Shown here: one piece after another, positions 1 to 9,364 of the stretch
Layout: each line of letters starts with the position of its first letter
Position numbering within the stretch: position 1 is the first letter of the stretch
Source: Trametes villosa
Lineage: Eukaryota; Basidiomycota; Agaricomycetes; Polyporales; Polyporaceae
Assembly: GCA_002964805.2 (NCBI GenBank)
Contig: PUDQ02000039.1
Location: forward strand, 1 to 64,000
DNA length: 64,000 nt
Reading direction: 5' to 3'
Notes under the pieces: model-generated
The model's input: only the letters and a program-made list of their open reading frames with translations
The model's database searches: none
Told to the model about the DNA's origin: nothing
Made by a program: the position numbers and the translations under genes

Positions 1-1048
1 TTCACCGACGAAGATGAGCAAAACCTCTGCATATGGATCGCTGCACAGATTCCGTACAAAGACACCGGAGGCCGAACTGGTCAGAGGCTGTATCAACGGC
101 TGTGCGACATGGTATGCATGTGCTCGCTTTCAGTACACTCGTGTTCACTCCCGCCCAGTCTACCGAGCCTGAATACGCCTGGGTCATGCGACACACCTGG
201 CAATCATGGCGGGAGCGTTACAAAAAAAACGCCACACGCCTTGACACCAAAATCGAAGAGATTGTCGAGGAGCAGACGCTTACGCTTGGCGGAAAGGCAG
301 AAGATGGATACATGCGCACGCCCGATGAGCAACCTCGAGACACCAAAATCAAGCACGACTTCGGCGCATGCGCGAACGTGAGCAAGAGCATCCTCCGGGG
401 CACAAGCGTCGACGACACCGCCGTGCTATATGCCCCCACACCCATCCCGGGATTGTCTGACGTACATTCGTGGGAGATGCACTCCATGCGGGTGCCCTTG
501 TCCACCATGACGGGCGACATAGGTCAGGCCGGTGTGCCTACCGACGCCGTCGATGCAATCGTGTACCAAGCCCCGGAGCCCGTGTCCCAACACATATCGG
601 TTCTTGCTCCCGGACCGATGACTGCAGAGTTCGCCCGCCAGCGCGCGTGGGAGGACGAGATGGAGGAAGACGAGGTCGAGTGGCAGATCCTGCAGGGCAG
701 CGGGCCTAGTCCCGCTTGGGCCAAAGGGAGATGCGACGAGGAAGAACCGGCGGCGGCACTTGAGAGGCAGCGAACAAGGTTTGTCGGCGCCCGGTTCGTG
801 TTGTTACCTTTGACGAGCACCCTTCTCGCAGCCCTCCAGAGGATCCGATCGTAACCAACGGTCCAATCGCGGTCGATCAGCTTGTACAGGACATCGCGGA
901 GGAGTTTCGGTTCCTCGTGGAAGAAGTGAAGGACTACTACGACAAGTGCGGCGACCCGACCCGCACCAAGAACCGTTTCCGGAAAATGCGAAAGACCCTG
1001 GACGCGATATCGGACGACGAAGATGCCCCTGTGGAGGAATTATCTTGA
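1..1048 (+). CDS. Rap1/Myb-domain protein, 5' partial
   Basis: Three exons are visible: 1-111, 159-778 and 832-1048, split by introns of 47 nt (112-158) and 53 nt (779-831) with GT..AG ends; phases 0 and 2 keep one frame to TGA at 1046-1048. The start codon lies outside the window. Exon 1 plus the start of exon 2 encode a Myb fold of the Rap1 (TERF2IP) type: it opens FTDEDE, continues with a GQRLYQRL helix, and ends in the hallmark HTWQSWRERY. In that family this Myb domain belongs to telomere or chromatin proteins. The rest is acidic and unrecognised, with an EEFRFLVEEVKDYYDK helix near the C-terminus. No BRCT domain is visible. An inverted second copy sits at the right edge with a nonsense change. 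Rap1-like by fold; telomere function is inference. Confidence 0.72.
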
Positions 1049-1750
1049 CGTCCATGTTTCGCAGTAGGGGGGCGTAAAATTCATCTCGTCGCCATACACT
1101 TAGTGAACCTCGATTCATCTGGATCAGATATAGCTAGCACGATGTACCACTCTCCCTTTTACTCTTCTTGCTCTACGATCGCGCGGAACTCCTTCTGAGC
1201 TTGCCCAGGGTTATTCTCGTCTGCGGTCGGATCGGCGCGGGCCACAATGCCGGTGGGAAGCAGCGCGCACCTTTCGCGGTATAGTACATGCTTTCTACAT
1301 CTGCGCTTCCTGCATCGTCGGATTCCTCGTCATCAAGGCATGCAAGACCGTAATCCTACGCAGGTAGCTGCCGATGAGTGAGATGCCGGAGCGGTACACG
1401 ACGTGCAGACCTCCTCGTCGCTTCCTTGATCGTAATCGGCATCATCGTCATGCGTGGGGAATCGCGGTAGTGTGTATGGCGTAGAAGATGAGAAGGGGGT
1501 TACGACGGTGAAGGCGTATGCGCGCCAGGGTGTGGCAGGGGAACTAGAGGGAGGGAGAATGGCACAAGATCCGAGGATGCGCGTCGGGTGGTATATGGGG
1601 GGCAAAGTGCTTGCTCGGTTGCGCGCGCTCCTCCACTCCGCCACCCATCCCCATCCCGCTTTCATTACCGCCACGACCTGAACGCCCCCACTACTTTATG
1701 GCTTGACTATTAAGACAACGTCTTCCTCTCGCAGCCCGCCCTCCGCGCGC
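1049..1750. other. No recognisable gene
   Basis: The open frames here (for example minus 1333-1674 and plus 1454-1681) are short, low in complexity and match nothing I know. One aspartate-rich tract is readable on the minus strand near 1,410-1,450. The same stretch is present in the right arm. Confidence 0.4.
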
Positions 1751-2037
1751 AGCAGCACCAAGGTTGTCGACGATGTCACCACCCTGACCTCCTTCAACCC
1801 CTTCCAGGGAGGAGGGCGACTACCAGTCATCCTACGTCCCTGAATCTTCTCTCTTCTCCAGGGTTAAGAGTACCCTTTCCGCCACACCTGCCTCTGCAGG
1901 GCCGCCTACAGCGCCGGCCGTCTCTGCAGTACTCGGGTTCTGAGCTGCCCAGCAAGTCCGGCCTCGCTAAACCTACACCACTCAAAACCAATACCTCCAA
2001 CGCCGCCCCATCACCGTGTAGTTCACCCTCGTGGTCT
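1751..2037 (+). pseudogene. Remnant resembling FAB1/PIKfyve N-terminus
   Basis: One frame reads TTLTSFNPF; one base later the next frame reads EEGDYQSSY and then SSLFSRVKSTLSA, followed by a proline/alanine-rich tail. This order resembles the N-terminus of fungal 1-phosphatidylinositol-3-phosphate 5-kinase (FAB1), which precedes its FYVE domain. A one-base shift near 1,805 and a stop at 1,941-1,943 break it, and nothing of the kinase follows. The resemblance is from memory of the family, so the call is tentative. A mirror copy lies at 62,505-62,791. Confidence 0.35.
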
Positions 2038-2428
2038 TAGAGACTCAGTGCTACACAGAGGGCCATGGAATTTATCCCTTTACCTCGCATTTATTGAACC
2101 TCGGTTCACTTACTACATCGTTGTGTTCAAACTGTTCCCTCTGCAGGACGACGTTCCCTCGTGCGAGTGGTCACCCGCGGCGCTTGGCACCCCGACCGAA
2201 GGCAGTTGCTCAAGGGGAGGACCCACGAGGGACTCGATCCATTGACGTGATTGCGCCAGACCCCGTATCCGGCTATCGAGGTGATACGAACGGACCACGG
2301 GACCAGCTCAGACAGCGTCAAGTACTCTGGACATAGTGGCCATTATACCCTGTAGTCGTTCGCTCGGCAGCCCGAAGTAGACTCCGTCGTGACACGCAGC
2401 GCATGTTAGGGCCACGCGGACGTAGACG

Positions 2429-3118
2429 GACGTCCCCGGCAACGAAGCGGCGGACGAAGCCGCGAAAAACGCCGCCCACGGCCGCTCCTCGCCCTCCAAC
2501 CTCCTCCCCGAAGTTCTTCCGCAAGCCGCCCGCGCTCAGTACGACGCGGGCGCGCCAGAACTTCGAGGCTGAGCTGGATTGTCGTGCAGCCGAGCGGTGG
2601 CGGACCTCCGTGCGTGGGGTGCGCCTAGCGCCGATTGACAAGTCGCTACCTTCGAAGAAATACGGCCTGCTCGTGGCATCCCTACTCCGCCGGCATGCGA
2701 ACCTTCTCATTCAGTTCCGCACTAACCATGTCCCACTGCAGGCGTACCTGACGCGCACCAGGAAGGCTCCGAATGCGACGTGTCCGACATGCAACAGCGC
2801 GCCGGAGACCGTCGTTCACTACCTTTTGGCGTGCCCGACAAACGCACTCCACCAGGCAGTGTATTTCCGCCACCTCGGCTTCTCCTGCCACTCGCTCGCG
2901 GCGCTGCTCAACTCGAAAGAGTCGCTGCGCCTGCTGTTCAACTAAACTACGTGAACGCGACCGGCCGCCTCCGCTCGGTCTTCGGCTCCCTGGTCAGCCC
3001 CCACTACCCCGACAGTGACGATGAAGACGGGGCGAGAGCGGCGCCTCCCGCCTTCGGTTTCCCCTCTTTCTCTCCTCCTACCCCTCTCGTCTTTTTGCTT
3101 TCGGACTATTATCTCTGA
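2429..3118 (+). pseudogene. LINE 3' tail: RNase H end and zinc-binding domain
   Basis: Frame 2 at 2,429-2,482 reads VPGNEAADEAAKNAAHG, the last catalytic block of a retroelement RNase H. After a frameshift, frame 3 continues to 2,945 with the LINE C-terminal domain (FRTNHVPLQAYL) and its CPTC..H..C zinc-binding motif, as in Tad/R1-like non-LTR elements of basidiomycetes. The tail ending YVNATGRLRSVFG is again in frame 2, because AACTA is doubled just before it at about 2,938-2,947. No reverse transcriptase precedes it, so it is a 5'-truncated, dead copy. It is duplicated at 61,424-62,113. Confidence 0.8.
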
Positions 3119-3852
3119 TCGCGTCTCGGTGCCTCTCTCTCTCCAACATCCATATAACTGTGCCCTCAGTGACCTCGGTCACTGCACCCATCTTTTCAGC
3201 CCCTTACGTATGTTGGGCAACCCTTCGTACCGAGCCTGTTCTGGTTGTATTGCCCACCGCAGGGCTCGACCCTCAATGGCAATCAACGAGGAGACAGACA
3301 GAACAAACAAACGAGGTCATGCGGCGTGTAGCACCTCGCACCGTCGCCCCCCCCCATCCACGGCGGTCGCCCGTCGTGCCCTGTGGACAACTCGCGGAGA
3401 ACTCGTACCTCGTGCTCACGTACGTCGCCACTGACGACCACCCTGAAAGCGTTCGTTAAGACTTAGTTCAGGCCGCCTCGGCGAGCTCTGCATCAGAACT
3501 TGCACCGTCGAGCAGCTGGGGTATCTCGCCGCACAGGACGACGACTCGCGCCATGTCTCCCTCGAGGTACAAGGAGAGGCAGTCCTTACAGAGGTTTACC
3601 AGCACACTGTCCTATTCGACCGCCCACCCCTTGCAGCACTACCTGCACCGACGTTCCTTGCGCAGACGCCGATTGGGTCATCGGCGCCCTTGTCGGATGG
3701 CTAAGGCGGTGTTCATGACATTGGGGGCAGCCGTCCGTAATACACCGCGTACCACACGAATCACACGCGGCGCCCTCCGGCCAGAAGTAACATCTCTTTG
3801 TCGAGCTGCCCCGTGTTGGACACGGTTGAAACTGTAGCGCGGAGAGCGTTCT
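3119..3852. other. No gene seen; site of arm-to-arm indel
   Basis: This probably includes LINE 3' UTR at its start. Short frames show no known motif. The left and right arms differ most here: about 3,385-3,555 on the left is replaced by a shorter unrelated stretch at about 61,090-61,155 on the right, leaving the left arm 114 bases longer. Confidence 0.4.
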
Positions 3853-3894
3853 ACATGCTGATCACACCCTGAATATCGCGTGTGATCAGCATGT
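3853..3894. repeat. 15-bp perfect inverted repeat (hairpin)
   Basis: ACATGCTGATCACAC at 3,853-3,867 is followed by a 12-base spacer and then its exact reverse complement at 3,880-3,894. In the mirror copy (60,762-60,803) one arm has a single base change. It could be a cruciform, a transposon scar or the end of a small element. Confidence 0.75.
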
Positions 3895-4284
3895 CACTAC
3901 AGCGACGTAGATCAAGACGCTGGAAGCACAATCGGGCGATAACAACTCGTTGCGCAGAACTATGCCCCAGGTGTCAGAGGACAGCAGGAGTGCAAGTGAC
4001 GCGTGATCTCCCGCATTACGCCCCCTCAGCGGGGAACGGAACGGTAGTCCTTTCCAAAACAGGGGCTCACGGGTTTCTCGAGCAACCAGAGCTCATATCC
4101 GGGTTCATATGACCGGATGGTTGGGAGGGGACGGAGGTGGGACCTGGGCAGCCCCGAGGGACGTGGTAGCTGTCCATCGGCTGTGTTGGCGGGCATCCGG
4201 CTAGGTTCGCGAGCATTAGAATTCCGCGGCGAGTTTCCTGGGGTACACCCGTAGGCGGTGTGACCGGTTACCAGCGGCGGCCGG

Positions 4285-4782
4285 CTGTCTGTCATCCAAG
4301 CAGTGAGATCCGAGGGAGCCTGCAGCGACGACTGGGGGTCACCCATCGCTCGAGCGTTGCCCGCCGACGTCTCTAGGAGCTGGGTCGATCGGACAGGCCG
4401 TCACGGCGATGTGGACCGGCAGTCGCCGTCTGCAGAGAAGAGGGCGGGGGACGCGGGGAAGGACTATGTCGCTCACCTGCTTTCCCTCCCGGGGAGGATG
4501 GGGGGTGGCGGTGGGGCGGGCGCACGCAGGCATGCGGTTTGACCGCCCGGAAGCGGCAGTCGGAGGTGTCGGCGCGCCATCGCTGCCACCGGGAGGCATG
4601 CTCGCACGCTAGCACGCTTTCACGAGCATACGCCTCCGCCTGCGCGCGTGTGCGCGCCGGTGGAGGAGAGGGCGCGCTGCAAGGGCGTCAGCGCGGTCAG
4701 AAAAGAGGCATGTGCGGGAGATGGAAACGCACCGAGTAAGGGTCAAAGGAGCATACACGGGAGGCACCGGCCTGCGCCCATG
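4285..4782 (+). repeat. Repeat block X, copy 1 of 3
   Basis: This GC-rich block is shared with 32,672-33,170 (same strand) and about 59,874-60,372 (opposite strand), all very similar. It always sits directly beside a 163-bp tandem array and always in the same orientation to it. Its open frames have biased composition and no domain, so I treat it as non-coding repeat DNA. Confidence 0.7.
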
Positions 4783-5265
4783 CGCACGCCTGCCGGGTGA
4801 CACAACACCAGACAAGCGGCGGAGGAGCTCGGATGGGGCCAGGGAGGCGGAGGGTGCGCGGAGGAGGGCTTCGCGCGCGTGCGCGGGGCTTGAGCGAGCC
4901 GGACAGGGCCGTCCACGACGCGATGGCTGGTGATGAGCAGCCCCTGCGCACGCCTGCCGGGTGACACAACACCAGACAAGCGACGGAGGGGCTCGAATGG
5001 GGCCAGGGAGGCGGAGGGTGCGCGGAGGAGGGCTTCGCGCGCGTGCGCGGGGCTTGAGCGAGCCGGACAGGCCGTCCACGACGCGATGGCTGGTGATGAG
5101 CAGCCCCTGCGCACGCCTGCCGGGTAACACAACACCAGACAAGCGACGGAGGGGCTCGGATGGGTCCAGGGAGGCGGAGGAGGTCTTCGCGCGCGGCCGC
5201 GCGGGGCTTGAGCGAGTCGGACAGGGCCGTCCACGGCGCGATGGCTGGTGATGAGCAGCTCGAGA
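4783..5265 (+). repeat. 163-bp tandem repeat array (3 units)
   Basis: The anchor GCGCACGCCTGCCGG recurs at 4,784, 4,948 and 5,111, giving periods of 164 and 163 bp. Each unit ends with a TGGTGATGAGCAG stretch. Units differ by a few bases and one is shorter. The same family forms a 4-unit array at 33,172-33,838 and about 2 units at 59,590-59,880, plus a decayed unit near 59,005-59,060. Long frames across it on both strands are by-products of GC-rich repetition. Confidence 0.85.
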
Positions 5266-5665
5266 GGTGTAGCCGCGTGCGGAAGTCGCCAGCGCCGTCT
5301 CCAGAAAGAGGGCACACAAAGAAGAGAGAGTGCGCAGGGATGAGGAGACCCAACCGCGGCGATAGCCACGGAGGGGTGTGGACGAGGACGAGGATGAGGC
5401 GACGGCGGAGGACGAGAGAGAGCGACGCGGACGACGCCGCGCGCGGAGCCGAACTCCACGTGGTGGCTGTGCTCGCGGGCGCTCTGGACTTCGCGTTTTC
5501 GTCCGCGTCTCTCTCTCACCGTCGCCTCATCCTCATCCTCGTCCACACCCCTCCGTGGCTATCGCCGCGGTTGGGTCTCCTCATCCCTGCGCACTCTCTC
5601 TTCTTTGTGTGCCCTCTTTCTGGAGACGGCGCTGGCGACTTCCGCACGCGGCCACACCTCTCCTG
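5266..5665. repeat. Long imperfect palindrome beside the tandem array
   Basis: The segment at about 5,285-5,425 is repeated in reverse complement at about 5,505-5,650, around a GC-rich centre containing CCACGTGG. The same palindrome, with the same core GCGATAGCCACGGAGG, occurs at 33,840-34,186 and 59,166-59,545. Together with the flanking tandem units this resembles the inside of a foldback-type element. Confidence 0.75.
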
Positions 5666-5992
5666 GTGACAATCTGACTAACCGAGGTCGTCCGCGCGAT
5701 CTCTGCCTCCCATGGCCAGGACCGGATTGTGAGCCTGAACAAACGATTGCTCCTTTTTGAGGGATGGCGCTTAGCTTAATCAGAGTTTAAAGGTCGATTT
5801 ACACAAGGCCAATCGATGAGCGCTTCTCCCGACGTTCGCGACGAGCGCGTTCTCCTTCGCACCGACCGACGCGCGCGACCGCCGCGCGACACGCCTCCAT
5901 ACAAGTTCGGTCTCGAACGCCATGCGCCGCATTCCGCTCCCCGCCGCGTCGCGGATGAGTCCCGCGGACGACCTAGAATGTAGCGTACGTGC

Positions 5993-6040
5993 CCTCTGCG
6001 AGACGTTGACGTCCGTCAGCTGATTTGAGTCTCGCAGAGG
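5993..6040 (+). other. Leader hairpin of the YR element, copy 1
   Basis: A 12-bp perfect stem: CCTCTGCGAGAC at 5,993-6,004 pairs with GTCTCGCAGAGG at 6,029-6,040. An inner hairpin is formed by GTTGAC with GTCAGC-type sequence. The equivalent positions at 20,252-20,293 and 44,536-44,580 keep the pairing while changing the bases. Confidence 0.7.
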
Positions 6041-6125
6041 TTGGACCCGCGCACGCAGCCTCGTTCTTAAGAGAGGTCGAGCGCGAGTGAGACGAGGCTC
6101 AGCCCTCTCTCCTCGCCCCTCGCAG

Positions 6126-6190
6126 GTAAGCTCCCTCTGCCGTGTACCGCGTGCCGCTGACGCTCCGCCCTCTCTCCTCGCACCTCGCAG
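6126..6190 (+). other. Possible 65-nt intron in the element's 5' leader
   Basis: CGCAG|GTAAGC at 6,126 and CTCGCAG at 6,190 form a good donor and acceptor with GCTGAC as branch. Copy 3 keeps a similar GTAGGC..CTGAC..CGCAG arrangement on the minus strand (about 44,370-44,455). An intron within a retroelement leader is unusual, so this needs a transcript. Confidence 0.4.
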
Positions 6191-6243
6191 GTCCCTGTCA
6201 AGCTCGCCATCGTCGTACACTCCCATCTGTCGATTCAACGCGC

Positions 6244-7572
6244 ATGTCTGACGCAGATCATGGCAACGCCAACCCGTCCGGACCGTCTCGCCGATCCGAC
6301 CCCGACGAAGACGAAACATCGTCTTTCGGCACAGCCATCGTGGAGGCCTGCGAAGCGGTCATCAAACGCTTCCGACTCAGCCAGGTCAAGAAAGCCCAGG
6401 CAGCCGCCCAGATCTACCGCGCACTCCGGTTCGACGAAGTGGTGGAAGTCGACGAGGTCAACAAGCGAGACCGAGCCTACGAAACATTCTTCGGAATGTT
6501 GGAAGAGATCGAGCGCGAACGCAATCACGACACCGCAGATCCTCAGCCTGGACCTTCCGGTGCCGAACGCGATGCAGAGCGCGCGCGAACCCCTGGAGGA
6601 GGTGCTGCCGAAGAAGACGAGTCCCAGCCTGGAGAGAACGAAGGTCGCGACCAACCGCGCCGACCGTCGCTTCTCGACCGCCTCTCAGATCCTTCACGCG
6701 GTGCGAAACGACCGCGAGCCTCCGACAGCGATAGTGAAGACGGCTCCGAGAGAGCGAGATCCTCGAAGACCAAACGACCGATCGACGAGTCTCTCTTCCC
6801 ATTCAGGGAAGACGATCTCGACATCCACGCTCTCTCCGAACACCTCCAACAGACCCTCGTTCTCAAAGAGAACTACATGCGCGATCTCGCGTTTGCGAAA
6901 CAGCGTGTCGTCTGTAGTCCAGGCTGTCCTCCAATCCCCGACTCGCTCTGGTCCGACGTCCTCGCAAATCGATATGTCGACCTCGACAAAGTCTTCACGG
7001 CGGTCTACACTGTCGACGGCGATGCTAAAGAGAGCGTTAAGCTCGGAGAACTCGAGCTCCTCGGCTTCTCTGGCAAACCGAAGCGCAAAGTCGAGCACCA
7101 CGGACACTGGACCGTCGCGTGGGCGCTCTACCAACGGGCCGTCCTGTTCGTCTACCCTCACCGAGAGGGCGAACTCCGAACCTACTACGACCAGATCAAC
7201 GGCTTCTTCGCCGCAGTCAACGACAGGGAAGCCGTCCGGGTCATCAACCTCGACCGGGCCATCCGTGGAGAAGTCGGCAGAAGCAACACCCTCTTGCTCA
7301 ACGACCTCTCACGATTCAACCACCTGTACACGATGCATGTCGTCGGAGCGGGAGCTGCGACTCAGTGCACTCCTCAAGTTGCGTCAAGCCCGAGACGGGA
7401 TCGTCGACCCAAAACGTCTACCGAAGCCTGCATCCGCTTCAACGAGGGACGTTGCACCGCTCGAAACTGTCGCTTCCGACACGCCTGCAGCTCTTGTGGA
7501 GCTCGCGACCACGTCGCCTCCGCGTGCGCCCAAACGGAAACGGGAGGATCTGGCCCCCATCGTCGCAAGTAA
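6244..7572 (+). CDS. Gag-like protein of YR retroelement, copy 1
   Basis: 442 aa from ATG at 6,244, chosen because the homologous copy 3 also begins at this point. The N-terminal half is charged (serine/aspartate- and arginine-rich). A conserved central region (QTLVLKENYMRDL to GEVGRSNTLLLNDLSRF, about residues 200-370) is shared by all three copies. The C-terminus has a CX7CX4CX3H zinc finger (CIRFNEGRC..) followed by a CX2CX4HX4C knuckle (CSSCGARDHVASAC), as expected of a nucleic-acid-binding Gag. The last 236 bases overlap the start of pol in another frame. The frame is intact here, unlike in copy 3. Confidence 0.75.
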   Translation: MSDADHGNANPSGPSRRSDPDEDETSSFGTAIVEACEAVIKRFRLSQVKKAQAAAQIYRALRFDEVVEVDEVNKRDRAYETFFGMLEEIERERNHDTADPQPGPSGAERDAERARTPGGGAAEEDESQPGENEGRDQPRRPSLLDRLSDPSRGAKRPRASDSDSEDGSERARSSKTKRPIDESLFPFREDDLDIHALSEHLQQTLVLKENYMRDLAFAKQRVVCSPGCPPIPDSLWSDVLANRYVDLDKVFTAVYTVDGDAKESVKLGELELLGFSGKPKRKVEHHGHWTVAWALYQRAVLFVYPHREGELRTYYDQINGFFAAVNDREAVRVINLDRAIRGEVGRSNTLLLNDLSRFNHLYTMHVVGAGAATQCTPQVASSPRRDRRPKTSTEACIRFNEGRCTARNCRFRHACSSCGARDHVASACAQTETGGSGPHRRK

Positions 7573-9364
7573 GAAGCCGCGGCATCTTCGCGGTTTCCTC
7601 TGGGACCCTAGCGACGAGCCAGTCACCCCTCTCGCCTCTCTCTCGGAGTCCATGCGGCCTCTGCCTTCCCCGCCAGTATCCGAGTTCAACGATGCCGCGG
7701 AAGCGACTCTTCGCGCTCGTCCAGACCTTTTCGCAGTATCAACCCCTCTCAATGTCGACGTCTTCGAGCGCTTGCTTGCCTCCCATCCAAATCGCCCCCT
7801 TGTCGAGTCCGTATGCTGCGGTTTTCGTGAGGGATTCTGGCCTTTTGCAGACGTCCCGGATTCCCCTTCGTTCCCGTCCTCTTGGGATGAGCCTAGTCTC
7901 CCTTTGGATGCCGCCGCCTCCGCTTTCGCGGAGCAGTACGCACTCGCCGAGGAGCAAGCCGGCCGCTACTCTGCGCCTTTCTCTGGTGATCTCCTCCCTG
8001 GAATGTTCAGTATGCCTGTCCACGCCGTTCCGAAACCCCATTCCGAGAAGCTACGCTTCATCAACAATCACTCCGCCGGCCCTTTCTCCCTGAACAGCTT
8101 GATCGACAAGCTCAGCGTCGGCATGCGTCCAGACAACGTGCAAGATCTCGCTCGCAACCTTCTGCACTTCCGCCGCTTGTACGGAGATGCCCCCATCACG
8201 CTGTTCAAGTCGGACATCACGAACGCTTTCAAGCAAGTCGTCACAATCAACGGAGTCCGTCGGATAGACCGCTGCTGCTGTTTTGGGAGCCGTGGTTCCC
8301 CCGACCTCTTCTGCACATTTATGGCACTCGTGCTATGGATTGCCATCCATATGCGCGACATCCTCTGGCTCCTCGCATACATGGATGATAATTTCTCGTT
8401 TGACACGTCGGGTTCGCTTTGTCCCTACCTCGGGTACCCCACTCCTTGCCTCCTCCCTCCCTCTCAGGTCCGCCTCCTCTGTCTGTGGGACGAGCTCGGG
8501 ATCCCGCATGATGCAGCCAAGCAGCTATTCGGCGAACAACTCACGATCACCGGATTCCTCGTCGACACTCGAGCGATGACGATCACCCTCCCTCAGGCCG
8601 CATGCGACGATCTCGTTGCCGCCATCCGCTCCTTTCTCTCTGATGCGCCCCGTCGTCGACGTCCCCTTCGCGAGTGGCAGCGTCTTCTAGGGTGGATTAA
8701 TTGGGGCCTCAACGTCCAACCTCTTCTCCGCCCCGCACTGCAGTCTTCCTACGCGAAGATCAGCGGCCTATTCATCCCCCACGCCCCTGTCTACATCAAC
8801 GGCCGTGTAACCCGCGATCTCCTCTTCGTCGCAAGCATTGTCGAGCGCCACGGCGGTGTTCACATCATGTCCGCCACTGCCTGGGGCCCGTCCGATGCAG
8901 ACCTTGTCGTCTTCTGTGACGCTTGTCTATCCGGTCTCGCATTCTGGATCCCGTCTCTCTATTGCTCCTTCGTGGCCGACTGTCCCCCCGCTCCTTCCGG
9001 ACTGGACGACAACATCTTTTGGTACGAAGCCTTGACGGTGCTCGCTGCACTGCAGTGGGTTACGACCTCTCTTTCCCCTTCCCCTCGCCGTCTAGCTATC
9101 TACACCGACAACTTAAACACGGTCCAGATGTTTGACTCGCACCGGTCTATCACCCACTTCGACGAACTGCTCATGTACGCTGCTGAGATGCTTATCGCGT
9201 CGAAGATCGACCTCCGCGTTTGGCACATTCGTGGACATCGGAACACGGTCGCCGACGCACTCTCCCGCGGACTGTTTGCTGTCGCCCGTCAGTACGCACC
9301 GAACCTCCCCATCTCAACGTTCACACCCCCTCGACCTACGCTGGGGGCCTCGCCATCATGTTGA
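7337..9364 (+). CDS. Reverse transcriptase-RNase H of YR retroelement, copy 1
   Basis: 675 aa. ATG 7,337 is preferred because copy 3 has an ATG at the same aligned codon (MSSxRELRL), although the frame is open far upstream. A basic NLS-like tract (PKRKRED..KKPRHLRGF) precedes a DIRS-type RT with KLRFINNHS, LFKSDITNAF and the YMDD box in LLAYMDDNF. The RNase H part has VFCDACLSG, YTDNLNT and NTVADALSR. Relative to copies 2 and 3 it lacks a short segment (YRLLPMHPLCQL in copy 2) between ITNAF and KQVVTING, so this RT may be impaired. The stop codon TGA overlaps the recombinase ATG (ATGTTGA, 9,358-9,364). Confidence 0.82.
   Translation: MSSERELRLSALLKLRQARDGIVDPKRLPKPASASTRDVAPLETVASDTPAALVELATTSPPRAPKRKREDLAPIVASKKPRHLRGFLWDPSDEPVTPLASLSESMRPLPSPPVSEFNDAAEATLRARPDLFAVSTPLNVDVFERLLASHPNRPLVESVCCGFREGFWPFADVPDSPSFPSSWDEPSLPLDAAASAFAEQYALAEEQAGRYSAPFSGDLLPGMFSMPVHAVPKPHSEKLRFINNHSAGPFSLNSLIDKLSVGMRPDNVQDLARNLLHFRRLYGDAPITLFKSDITNAFKQVVTINGVRRIDRCCCFGSRGSPDLFCTFMALVLWIAIHMRDILWLLAYMDDNFSFDTSGSLCPYLGYPTPCLLPPSQVRLLCLWDELGIPHDAAKQLFGEQLTITGFLVDTRAMTITLPQAACDDLVAAIRSFLSDAPRRRRPLREWQRLLGWINWGLNVQPLLRPALQSSYAKISGLFIPHAPVYINGRVTRDLLFVASIVERHGGVHIMSATAWGPSDADLVVFCDACLSGLAFWIPSLYCSFVADCPPAPSGLDDNIFWYEALTVLAALQWVTTSLSPSPRRLAIYTDNLNTVQMFDSHRSITHFDELLMYAAEMLIASKIDLRVWHIRGHRNTVADALSRGLFAVARQYAPNLPISTFTPPRPTLGASPSC

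Larger units (their letters stand above)
1..4790 (+). repeat. Left arm of an inverted segmental duplication
   Basis: This arm matches 59,866-64,000 on the other strand almost base for base. Position x pairs with 64,542-x up to about 3,380 and with 64,656-x after about 3,550, because the left arm carries about 114 extra bases there. Only scattered substitutions were seen. The arm holds the Rap1-like gene, a FAB1-like remnant, a LINE tail, a hairpin and repeat block X. Its left limit is outside the window. A real duplication, one giant element with long inverted ends, or an assembly fold are all possible. Confidence 0.9.

Noticed and set aside
4783..5265. CRISPR-like array
   Set aside because: Units are 163 bp with no distinct repeat-spacer division, and the genome is eukaryotic.
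6260..7336. Frame open across all of gag, extending RT to over 1,000 codons
   Set aside because: The added part is Ser/Thr/Arg-rich, as expected for the shifted frame of GC-biased codons, and amino acids are not conserved with copy 3 before the MSSxREL start.
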